Source: Solanum dulcamara (taxonomy: Eukaryota; Streptophyta; Magnoliopsida; Solanales; Solanaceae). From it: DNA of 64,000 nucleotides. Position 1 is the first letter of the stretch, and each line of letters starts with the position of its first letter. Position numbers and translations under genes: made by a program. The notes beneath the pieces are model-generated. The model was given only the letters and a program-made list of their open reading frames with translations. It did not search any database and had not been told where the DNA came from. Positions 39,793 through 50,858 of this stretch are shown here, piece by piece. Location: positions 68,308,144-68,372,143 of the forward strand of contig NC_077244.1 in assembly GCF_947179165.1 (NCBI RefSeq), written 5' to 3'.

Positions 39793-42770
39793 ATGTAAAT
39801 TTGAGAAGACAAGTGGGAGGAATAAGTCGTCGTCTTTTGTTTGACTTGATATAGAGCGTGTATGGTAGCATATTATTATATTATGTGAAAATTGGTCACA
39901 TTTTCTTTGAGCAAACTTCTATGTTATTTCATTATTTTGGATTATGGGACAGAAACACTGGATGCATGGAAACTTCTAACATGAATGGGGAAGGGTACAC
40001 AAGAAAGGATAGAAAGGACAATGCATCATTGGTTGAAAATTTTCAATGCATCAATCATTCTAGAATACACAAGACTCCTTTGTAATAAGGGATAACTAAT
40101 TTTTGGATTAATTTTAAAATGAGTTTATTTCATGTCTGATTGGGATAAAATCACACGATAACTTATCTCATGATTAGTTTTCCTGAGATTGTTATTTTAT
40201 TTTTATTCCACATTAGGGTGAAACAACAATTCTAAAATAATTAATTTCAGAATAACTAATTCCTCAACCAAACGAGCCCTTAAAGTAAAAACTAGTTCTC
40301 ATTATTCATAAGCACTCCGTAGGCAGCTTAAATCAGTGGTGTCAGATGGATGGAGTGGACTGAATTTTATAGATTACAATGAATTGATTTAATAAATGAG
40401 CTGATCAATTATTCGCTTAGATTACTTGAGTTGAGAAGGACCGTACAAAGATGAGCCAAATGATGGATCATAATTCAATTCATTCAATTCTTAGTAGGCG
40501 TTTGACCATAGATCTTAAGTATATTTTTATTTGAATTTTTGGTGTTGAAGTTGAAGATAAAATTGTGTTTCGTTATACTTTTTTTGCAATTTTCTTTAGA
40601 AATAATGTTCATACTTAAATGTAGTTAAATACAGCTTCAAAAGTGATAGGTGAATTTTCATGATCAAACAATATTTTCTAAATAAAATAAAAAACTATTC
40701 TAGAAAAAAGTCAATAATTTTATGGCTGGGTGCTTAATTACTAAATTTTAATTTCTTAATTTGTTTAATACCAAATAAAATATATTACTCAAACTGTTTT
40801 TCTCTCTCTCTTATTAGGACTAGCGTAGCTATAATATATCAAACCAAAGAAAAGGTGCTTTTGAAATATTTAACACAGTTTTTCATATATTAATTTGGAC
40901 TACACATTTTGCCCAAATCATTCCAACTTTTTAGATATGTTCAATTCTGAAAGGATCAAATTAGATTGTTAATAAAAGAAAAGGGTGATCAACCCTCCTA
41001 AACTTGGGCAAGTTAAGCGGTCATATTTTTATTGACTAATTTTATTACTTTTAATTCAAGCTTTATAAAATTTTAAAACTTTATTTACACAAAATAACAG
41101 TTAAAATTGAGTTTTAACTTCTACACACTGATATTATAAAAAAAAAACCAATTACACTATCATATCACATTTATCAGTTGTAGTAGGTATATAACCCGTC
41201 TTATTTTTAATATTACAACTTACGGACCCTACAAATTATATTCTTTTATAAAGAATTATCTATAAATATATTTTTTTGGGTAATTTGATAATGTAAAGAA
41301 ATATTTCTGAACATATGAATTTAATACATAGTAAAAGAATGTTATCAATTATGATTGATATTAAATTTAATAGAATAACTTAGTTTTTAATTAGCTCTCA
41401 AATGAGAAGACAATATTTGTTTGGCTATGTAAAGATAGAAAAGAAGATGGTTTACTTGTTGAAATCTTTTAATTTACACATATAATCGTATAAAAGCTCT
41501 AAACTATTCTTAGTTAAAACTAAAATTTTGTTTTAACTTTAAATTAAAAAAAATATTTTTCTAATAAAACTAAAATTTACTAGTAACTAATTTGGTTATG
41601 TTTACTTATTTCTCAGGATATAATGATGATTTCAATTGGTCAAATAATTATTATACAGTCAATGATTTTATCATTATGTATAGTAGAAACGAAATGGTTC
41701 TATAATTGTTATGAGAATTGTTGACTGACCTTTGCTGTGCAATTATTATAGGAGAGGACTTTTTGAATTTATTTTTAAATAAGCAATAAATGTATGCACG
41801 AAATAATGAACTAGTAATTAATTTCATAGTTAAGATATTTACAAATTTCCACTCACTCTCCATAAGTTCTATGCTATGAAACAGTAATAGAGTTTATCGA
41901 AAACCTAACTAAAATAACTTTAAATTTTTTTCTGAATTATATGGTCATCAAATTATGTTCATACTTCCAATAAAGTAAAAATTTTAATGGAAGTTTACAT
42001 GTCATTTTTTAGGATCTATTTTTAGACACAATACGTCAATACCTCTTGACCCATTACATCTATAAGATAAATTATTATGCAGGAAAATGAAACGAGCTCA
42101 AATGGAATCGAAGTTGATAAAAACGATTCATATAGATATCCTAATCATAATATTTTTGAATTACAATATAATTAATATTATTAAAGAAAAAGTTGAACAA
42201 CCATTCTCAACTCATTATGCTTTCATTATTTTTTTCCTTTTTGTTTCCTTGATCATAGGTGAACCCAAATAGTAAGTGTGGATCCTATACATCATACTTT
42301 AAAAAGTATTGTAATGATTTTCCAATACGTACACTCTAACTAGTTTGCATGAAATTAAATTCATCAATGTGAGTATTTCTTAATTGCTAAGGTAAGAAGT
42401 TTAAACAAACTATAAACTTACTAAATTTATATATCAATTCAAATTACGTTGATACGTGAGTTATATGGTTAAATATTTAGTAGATAATTATGTATAAATA
42501 ACCAAATCTTATGAATATTTGGTAACACTTTAAACTTTTTATTAGATATTATAATACCTTAATTACAAAGTAGGAGCTATAATTAGTAGTGCCTATATAT
42601 GAAAATCAATTTCAGAGAGTAGCTTCCAACAGATTGGATAGAATTTTTAATTCATCCGCTCAAAGATTAAGAATGAGCTTAATTAAATGAGTTTCATACA
42701 ATGGGATTAAGGAGTATCGTGTCTAAAATGAATTCTAAAAATATAAGGAAAAATTACCTAAATACACATC
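39793..42770. other. Intergenic with old MITE pieces
   Basis: No gene. Near 40270-40285 'caaccaaacgagccctta' looks like the right end of a Tourist-type element. About 40336-40500 repeats words of the hAT family at 13477 (ggtgtcagatggatgg, aatgagctgat). The rest is unassigned. Confidence 0.4.
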
Positions 42771-42831
42771 TTATTTTATCATAATTTTTAAAATTTTTTA
42801 TCATTAAAAATTTAAAAATTACCTCGCAGAT

Positions 42832-42975
42832 ACATCACTCCCACTCGCTGATATATCCCTATCCCCCTCTCGAATACATCCCTCCCCTATGTATCTGGAT
42901 ACCATAGCCCCTCTCTGATACATCTCTATCCCCTCTCGAATACATTCCTCTCCTATGTATCCGGATATCTGCTGA
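42832..42975. repeat. Two diverged tandem copies of a ~70-base unit
   Basis: Each unit reads gatacatc(a/t)ct..., then 'tatcccc(c)tctcgaatacat', then 'cctatgtatc(t/c)ggata'. The unit is CT-rich inside an AT-rich setting. It shares 'gatacat/atgtatc' words with the inverted repeat at 45739-46016. Confidence 0.7.
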
Positions 42976-45738
42976 TGTATTCGGATGTACAGTGATGTAT
43001 ACAAAATTCATAAATTTTAAGGAATTTTTATAATTTAAAAAAGAATAGAAAAATAATTTAATTAGTTTTTAACAATATGATATTTATATAAATTTAACAT
43101 GTAATTTTTCATTGAAAAATTCACTTTGTCGTTAGTTTATATTTTGTTGGAAATATGGACATAGTTTGCTGATTATGTTTTCCAAGAAGATTCAAATGTC
43201 AATTTGGTGAGATGTTTCTACAAGTTGGATGACTATTTGAGTAATTGACTCCTCTACTTTTCAAGGTAATGATAAAACAGATATACACTATCCTTTTTGA
43301 AATTATACTAAATATATTATTGTTATTATAGCTAATCCATAATATATGTGTAATCCTTCATAGCCACACCTCCTTATATTTACATATCTCCTATTTTTAC
43401 AACTTTAATAAGTTTTATCTATAAATTTATAATTCACATAAAAAATATCGAATTCAGATGACCTGAGCGAGAAACGATGGGTAAAAAAATAACTACAAAC
43501 AATTTTTAAAAAAGGCAATCTTCAAAAAAGAGAAGAAAATAAAAGCAAAATGAACCATCTGGTGTAAAAGGAAAATCAACCATTTGAGATACTATTATTT
43601 TTTTCAACATATCTAATAACCTTACTTAATAAAAACGTGCATTATTGATCCTATTATTTGTAAATCTTCACAAATTCAATGAATTATTAAATTTTAATAT
43701 GTTCTACCTAGAATTTGCGTTGTTACTACATTTTTTAAGATAATTAATTTAAAAATACTCCAAATACAAAATTTTCATATATAAAGCTAGGGACAAATTA
43801 AACCATACATTTAACCTAATTATAAGTAAATATCGTTTAATTATATATCACAAGAATCAAAATTAAAATTAATGAAATATTTGAAGATAAAAACAGTATT
43901 AATATTGATTTGAAATATATTACTATGGTGTAGAAGGTAAGAGTGGCCATGACGTGGAGCCTGTCGGCGTCAACACGTTTTCTCTCTTCTATTATGTTTT
44001 CTTCCCTCTATTACTATTAGATCACGTCTAGAGATCTCAAATTCAAATTTTGACAATAAAATTATATATAAATATATAATAGGTCGATATTTTTATAACT
44101 AATATAATTATTAATTATGCAAGATTGTAAGATAGTAATCAAACATCATATTTGATATGCTGAATTTTATGCATAGCAACTAAAAATGCTATCAAACGTG
44201 GTATACAATCTATTAATAGTTTTGTTCTTTCCACAAATAGAAACTAATTATTTTTTCACTGAAAAATGTTCGATGGCTATTTTCACGTACATTTAAATTA
44301 AATTAGTGAGAAAAGAAAAAATAATAATATTTTCATACGAAAAAATTAGAAAATTTCTCACTATTTCTATGTAGAACTGTTTCCCACCCTATTGATATTC
44401 TCAATGAGTTGGTTCGATGGAAAATTTTGTTCTATAGCACAATTTTTTCACTAATTCAAGATAGATTTTTTTTTAATTTCTAGTAGTAGTCTAACCACCC
44501 GCAACCAAACAACCCTAAAGTGTTCATTTTTCGATGAGAAGCCAAATTAATCAAGTTTAAAAGTTGCTATCGGACACTAAATGAGAAATCCCACTCTTGC
44601 ACATGCACACTTTTCCATCAAAGATATTGAAGGGGGTAGGTTGTTTAACTTCTGATTAATTTGGTAGGTAGAGAGGAAGTTAGGTTTAAATTTCGACCTA
44701 AATGGTGTAATTTTATGGAATTTGTGAGTTTGCGTCTAAAATCCTTAGCTGCTTAATTATTACACCAAACATTCGTTCAAGAGTCTTTTATAGTCTATTA
44801 TTAATTGATTTCTTCTAAGAAAAAGGCAAATACCATAGTATTTATAATAGAAAATTTTTAAGCTGTAATTCCTTCAAGGGAACACAATGCTAACATGCTT
44901 TGACAAATATTTTTTAAAAAAACAAACACTTCTCCTATCCATAATTGTCCTTTGGTGCACTTTTTTTCAACGTAACATAATATGCTGTAGGACAAACGTG
45001 TATATTAATAAGATAATTTGTCTCCATGTAGAAAAATTAGACATAGAAACATTATGTAACTGTAATAATTAAGTCATTTGTAGGGAGGCTTCTATATTTA
45101 TATATATAACAAAATTATTATTTTTTTTAAAAAAAAACGTGGGGACTATCACAGAATAATAGAACTTGCGACGGATGAAAAAAAAATGGAGTTGGCTAAA
45201 TTTTTTAGATTATCGTCGAGTCTTGACAAGAAGCCAGACTATGACTACGAAATTAAAATTTAAAATTTATACATATTCAATAAATTTCTTAAGAAAAGTA
45301 CTTTAGCTTCGTCCGATAGCCCAGGCCATGAAGACACAAAATTAATTAGAGGATAGATGATTGTAGTCCTATGAATGAAATAATACTTTATGACTGTTTA
45401 AATCTTGACTTCATTGGCCAGAATTTGACATTGATTTTAAAATTCTAAATCCGTTATTGTTGACGTATCGTCATAATTTACTGAGTATAAATGATACATG
45501 CACCACAACTTGACGGAGCGTGTTTAATTTTCCTCGTCAAAATGCAAAATCATCGACAATCACTCCAAAAAAGAAATGTAAGAAACAAGAAAAAAAGCAG
45601 AAAGAATACAAAGGCCCGTTGTTCTGCTGAGGTAAAAATAAAAAGGGTATTTTATTTAAATCTCATACTGAAAAAATTTAATTATAATTTTTTTTGATAT
45701 TTTTTGGTAATTATCTGAATTTTCTTTTTTTTTTCAGA
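42976..45738. other. Intergenic, nothing recognised
   Basis: AT-rich sequence. Short open frames here have no coding character. Confidence 0.45.
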
Positions 45739-46016
45739 TTTCTGATACATACGAATGACGCTCCTACATCACGATTTGATACATAAGTCATTTTCATAAT
45801 ATATCGCTAGTTGATACAAACCAAACATTGTAATATCAATAAAACTTATGAATCAGCTCATAACATCTAATATATCATGAACACAATAAAAATAGCAGTA
45901 AAACTTATGTTTTACTGACACATTTTGTATTTGGTTTGTATCAACTAGCGATGTATCATGAAAATGACTTATGTATCAAATCGCGATGTATCAACATCAT
46001 TTCTATGTATCAGAAG
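45739..46016. mobile_element. Palindromic MITE-like element
   Basis: Arms of about 95 bases at 45739-45832 and ~45920-46016 are inverted copies: cgatttgatacataagtcat on the left pairs with atgacttatgtatcaaatcg on the right. A spacer of ~85 bases lies between. A transcript would fold into a long hairpin. No certain target duplication was found, although gaatttt occurs near both ends. Confidence 0.65.
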
Positions 46017-46425
46017 ATGAATTTTTGAAAATTTTATAAATGGTAGAAAATAATTGAAAATATAGAAATATAAAGTGTGTAATTTGGTAATTTTTCCCAA
46101 AAAAACAAAAAAAGTCTAATTTGGAATCGTCATGAATTGACGTATGAGTTGATTTTTAAATAATCTAATAATTATTCGTTTTCAATCTACTAAATTCCTA
46201 ACAAGATTAGTAAAAAATAAATAAAGGAGACACTAAAGTCTTTCAGGTTCTAGAAATGGCAAAATTGCTACATGATGAAGATTTGCATACCATGTACTCA
46301 AGTTATAACATTAACTTGCAAAAAATTCTTTTAATGAAAATATTTATGGTATAAAATAAGTGATTTTTTTTTATATTAGCAGATAATATTATCTCAAAAA
46401 TATTTATATATAATATTAACAAACA

Positions 46426-46510
46426 CTACGGAGGGACGGTGTTGGAGTTAGGGGGTAGTGCAAGGCCCAAGTGAGGGTGAGGGTGTGAGTGTGAGTGTGG
46501 GTGTATTCTA
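46426..46510. repeat. GT/GA-rich low-complexity tract
   Basis: Strongly purine-skewed on + with repeated gaggg, gtgag and gtgtg words. No coding or structural function is supported. Confidence 0.6.
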
Positions 46511-46614
46511 TGGAAGGGTAGGGAGGAAACAATGTAGTATATCATGCCAATTATGAAACTTTTTTTTTTAAAAAATAAATAAATTATTTTTCTTATTTTT
46601 AAGAAACTTTTAGT

Positions 46615-47290
46615 TAAGGCGGCTCTAGCCTTTAAAAAATAAGGCATATGCCTTAGACCCTCAATTTTAGGGGGGCTCAAATTTTTATCAATAATAAATT
46701 ATGTGTTAATTTTTTTTTTAGAAAACGTAATTATTTATGATAAAAAATTATTTTTTTAAAAAAGATTATATTATTTTATTATTTTCAACACCATTCAAAT
46801 AGATGAAATCAAGAAAATGTTGTTTTGCATTCTTACCTTCGGTCCGTTAACATTCATATTATTTTATTTTTTAACTCCTTTTGTACTCTTCATCAAATTT
46901 TTGATGAGTTGCAAAGTGTTGCAAATTCTTTATTATATATTTAAAAATTTTAAGCATTACAACAAACATTTTAAGTGAGGTATATCAAGTTATTAACTTT
47001 TTGAATTAGATATTATAGTTCTAACTCTTTTCTTTATATTAACAATTCATATAATGATTGCTTCGGTGAAAAAAATTCAACTATAAATTAATAAAATCTT
47101 ACCTAAAATTAATAATTGAAAAAAAAGGTATTCAAAGAAATCAATTATAAAAAAATATTAAGTAATAATTTGCATCTAAGTAAGAAAAATAAATTTTAAA
47201 TAAATACATATGAAGTTTATTTAGAATTTAAGCCTTTAATTAAAATTTTATTTTAGGCCTCCGAAGTTCGAATATGTTGAGCCGCCTATG
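46615..47290. mobile_element. hAT-like element, copy 2 of the ~675-bp family
   Basis: Perfect 8-bp target duplications cttttagt at 46607-46614 and 47291-47298. The left terminus is taaggcggctctagcc; the right terminus reversed begins cataggcggctcaac, so an inner aggcggctc is shared. There is no transposase. It is inverted relative to the copy at 33308-33978. Confidence 0.8.
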
Positions 47291-47395
47291 CTTTTAGTAG
47301 ATATGGAAAAACTAGAATTTTCCTCCCCACCAAACACACCCTATTTTTAGTTTTATTTTGAGTCTAGACAGTCTAGACTGTTTTATTTTAAAAAC

Positions 47396-47560
47396 AGGGG
47401 CGAAGCTAGGTAGGATCGATGAACCCCTCTAATATAAAATTACACAATTTACACATAATTAAAATTATTTTTTTATATAGTATATATAATAAATATTGAA
47501 CCTTTGTGTATTGACTTCTTCAAATTTTTAACCCCTTAATGAAAATCATGACTCGATAGG
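47396..47560. mobile_element. Possible small MITE ('ggggcgaagctagg' type)
   Basis: ggggcgaagctaggtagg on the left and 'atcatgactcgatagg' on the right, with 'gaacccct' and 'aacccct' words inside. It recalls a common Solanaceae short element, but borders and inverted ends are poor. Confidence 0.3.
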
Positions 47561-48140
47561 CATTGTTATTTTTCTTTGTTAGGACATCAGGCGTACAGAA
47601 CAACTTTTATTTTAACCATATAGCTATAGCTAGTTCAATGTGCTCATTACAGCTTAACCCTAAGATTTACATTAATTGCACATGTTTTATTAATATTTTG
47701 GTAAATAAAAATACGTCTTAGTATTAAAATGAAAAACTTATGAGCATGTACAATTAGGTCAAACTTATTTATCAATATGGTCAAAATATTCAAAATCTAT
47801 TAACTGTTTATGTATATTATATACTATACTTGTATATACAAAACAGTTAATCTTACGGACTAGTACTTTGTAAACAAGATCACCTAAAGAGAATAGACTG
47901 TAATTATCCTTATTAAAATTCTGTAATGTTCATGTTAATTGGCATATTCTCCGGAATTTAATTAGTAGTTGTATTACTGTAAAACCCTAATTGATAGTAT
48001 CAACATTTTATAAAGAACCTTTGATATATTAAGAAGGCTAGGGTTGTCACTAGAGTGATTTAAGTTTTAAAAAAAGGAGCTGGGGTTTCAACATCTAAAA
48101 AATATATGTGATGAAATGGTTACATAATTTTTACCTCAAG

Positions 48141-48252
48141 TATACAATAACGTGTATTTTTGTTTGGTACGATAGTGACATGAATTGAGCTAAAATGGAG
48201 AAATGAAGTCATATAACGGGTTGACATAGTTGTTGTATACAATAACGTGTAT
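48141..48252. repeat. 17-bp direct repeats flanking a 78-base insert
   Basis: tatacaataacgtgtat occurs at 48141-48157 and again at 48236-48252. The 78 bases between end in 'gttgttg', like the tails of the TTG-ended retroposons. This looks like a tiny retroposed insert. Confidence 0.55.
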
Positions 48253-48343
48253 ATCGTCCATAAAACTCATTTACATTTCCAGAATGAATAATGAGATGCA
48301 CCCATGAACCTATGTGCATAAAAGGAAAGAGGGAAAATGACAA

Positions 48344-48712
48344 CACCAACAACAAATAACAACCTACCTAGAGAAATCTCACAAATAGAGTCCGAGGAGG
48401 GTAAGATGTACGCAAACCATACGTGTTTGACGCACATGGAAACTACTTTTTCAATGATATTGAAGCATTTTTGCATCACAGAGTGGTTTATGATATCAAG
48501 AATAGTGGTATATTCACATCTCATCAGGAGGACAAAGATATGGAAAAAGAATCGAAGTGAGTCATTTATTCGCAAAGCTGGTTGGGAATCCATCAGAAAT
48601 TGAACGGGCATTCAAGCTTGGACTCAATTTGTCAGGGTTAAAGTCATTCCTACAATAATTAGCATTACCTTTGTAGGTAGAGAGGCTGTTTTTGATAGAC
48701 CCTCAACTCAAA
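48344..48712 (-). mobile_element. TTG-tailed retroposon with foreign internal segment
   Basis: Perfect 19-bp duplications gaaagagggaaaatgacaa lie at 48325-48343 and 48713-48731. On the - strand the outer parts match the 3' core seen in the LINE tails: 'agggtctatcaaaaacagcc...cctacaaaggtaa' on one side, and 'gtttgcgtacatcttaccc...tgagatttctc...ttg-rich tail' on the other. About 245 bases (48419-48664) are not part of that core. On + this inner segment reads as two adjacent open pieces, FLHHRVVYDIKNSGIFTSHQ and FAKLVGNPSEIERAFKLGLN, in different frames. Confidence 0.75.
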
Positions 48713-48731
48713 GAAAGAGGGAAAATGACAA

Positions 48732-50429
48732 TTCTTCATATTATCATGTCAAAAAGAAACATGCCCACACCAAAGAGGAACACATTTCAGACTAAAGATA
48801 ACATCTTTTCAGTGGTCCAAGCATCGCATTTCATGTTTTTGAACATTCAACTTAAGAGATATGTTTTTTGGAGTAGATGTTATAACCCAATAAAGCAACA
48901 TTATTCAAGAATCAAGGTAGATATTATTTTGGCAGTGTATTAGTAAGTTTTCATATCAGATACAACAGTTAGACTATACCAACAATTAAAAGAGTTTTAT
49001 AGTGTTTAACCTCTACATTAGAAATCATATTTCAGTTTCGATGATGACAGGTCATGCCTTCATCAACAGTATGCTTGTTTCCCTACAACAGTCTTTACTT
49101 ACCGGACAGAGAAGACGTAACAAATCCAAGACAGTTCCTTAAAATTGACAAAGGAAGCAAGATATCATCCAACAACTTTGAGACCTGCAATACCAAAAAC
49201 AAACAAACAGGAGTCATAATGAGTTGGCATTCCTAGAGAAACACAAGGAGGAAGCACAAGCAGAAACTAAGGTATTTTCGCTGTTAGACAGAACTTCAAT
49301 CACATTTTAGCAGCAGTGAACAAATTGCAAATTAGTTCTACAACAAAACCAAGCAACTCCCACGGTCAAGAATTAGTTTTACATTCAATTGAAGTTCAGG
49401 AAGTATCTATTAAGTCCCCATTCTTCGGAATGGCACAGGTTGTCTGGTGGATTAGTCAAGGTACGTGCAACCAGGTTGACACAACATCATATTAAATAAT
49501 TTAAGGAAAAAGGTCCCCCTAATGTACATTAACCGTTACTTGAATTAGTTAGTTTCTTCTAAACTAGTAAAGGTTGTAAGATCATTTAAATGCAAAAGAG
49601 AGTTAAAAGCCACGTTACACCTGGAATTTTCACCTCTAATCCTTTTCTCTGTCTTAATTGAATTATTATTATGGTTGAAACAGGATACTTGAAGTCATGG
49701 TTCAAAGATACAAAGTAACCTACAGAAGATCCTAAATCGAGAACTTCAAACTGATTCTTACACATACAAGCAACTAGAATCAAAGCACTTTTAGTCTGCA
49801 CGTTCATCTGTATTTCTCAACGTGCACTGCAAAAGTACATTCTTTATAATTCACAATCATGGATAAAGGATAAAGCTTTCCAAAAATACAGTATATTTCA
49901 GCTAAAGAGCAGACCGACCCTCATATGATAACAAACATAAGCTGAATATTCCAGTAAAAAGGGACTCATCATACATGATTTTTGACAAAAGCTGTTTGCA
50001 GCTTCAGATTTGGATGAATGTTCAATGATCCGACCCTCCCGGTGAACATACTCACCAAAAGCAGCAGCACAATTACAAAGAAAATAAATTTCCAAATAAT
50101 GGAACACATCAAAATCACAATAAGTTCTAAATCATTCATACAAGTCATACATGATACATTGATACTCATTCATTAAGGAAAAAAACTTAATAGTAACAGC
50201 AAATGCTGAAGAAAATATGATCAAGAATTACCAAATTTACAGTAGCCACCAATGCAAATGCAGAAATCAACATTTCAGCTGAATCTTTAATCCTTCTAAA
50301 TCATCGATGCCGTGCTCATTGCCAAGCGCTCTCTTAAAAATCTGAATTAATTAGACTAACTGCTATTCCATCAAAAGAGATTTACTAAAACAAATGGGAG
50401 CTGATATACATCCATATTCAAATGTTTCT
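48732..50429. other. Region 3' of the proline-rich gene, with splice-like signals on -
   Basis: A candidate exon lies at 49103-49184 on - (acceptor tattgcag, donor gtaagt), and a candidate donor gtaatt at 50226-50231. Joined, they give an open stretch LISAFALVATVNL / VSKLLDDILLPLSILRNC. This could be a downstream alternative exon or part of an unrecognised gene. It is not called as a gene. Confidence 0.35.
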
Positions 50430-50858
50430 TCAAAATCTACTATCAGCCTTTAACAATTGTCTTCTCTTTATTAGCAAGAACGCCACCACACACACCTGCA
50501 AGATCGCAGCAACACCCACAAACATTAACCCCAGTTTCTTCCCCAAATTTGGCTTCTTTTTCTTTGCTGGTGGAGGAGATTTATCGTGAGATTTATGGTG
50601 GTTTTTATCATGGTTAGAATGTTTACTCTCCGTGGTCGTCGTTTTCGGAGCAGAATGCACAGATTTTGGTGGTGGTGGAGGATGGTGTCTTTGCTGGGAT
50701 GGCAGAGGAGGCCGTGGTGATGGTGGAGGCGGTGGAGATTGCTTAGACGGCGGAGGAACTGATTGTGATCCCGGACTCACATTTTGCTGAGATTGCACGG
50801 CTAGAGCAAGGAAGCAAAAGCAGAAACCTAAAGATAAGATCAACAATGACGGATCCAT
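50430..50858 (-). CDS. Short proline-rich membrane protein with signal peptide
   Basis: A 142-residue frame. Residues 1-23 (LLILSLGFCFCFLALAVQS) form a signal peptide. Residues ~28-70 are Pro/Ser-rich with PPPPP runs, like a short extensin/PERK-type outer region. Residues 72-105 are His/Lys-rich (HSNHDKNHHKSHDKSPPP). Residues ~107-132 (LGLMFVGVAAILQVCVVAFLLI) form one membrane helix followed by KRRQLLK. The order suggests a type I plasma-membrane protein with a tiny cytoplasmic tail. There is no kinase domain in the frame or nearby. Function is unknown. The ATG at 50858 is the first in frame. The leader upstream (to ~51400) includes purine-rich tracts. Confidence 0.75.
   Translation of the reverse strand: MDPSLLILSLGFCFCFLALAVQSQQNVSPGSQSVPPPSKQSPPPPPSPRPPLPSQQRHHPPPPPKSVHSAPKTTTTESKHSNHDKNHHKSHDKSPPPAKKKKPNLGKKLGLMFVGVAAILQVCVVAFLLIKRRQLLKADSRF

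Noticed and set aside
42819..43004. 61-codon frame with repeated 'YQRGA/YIGEECIREG' words
   Set aside because: It is the translation of the tandem repeat at 42832-42975, not a protein gene.
46426..46680. 84-codon frame with an HPHSHPHPH stretch on -
   Set aside because: Generated by the GT/GA-rich low-complexity tract and the start of a hAT element.
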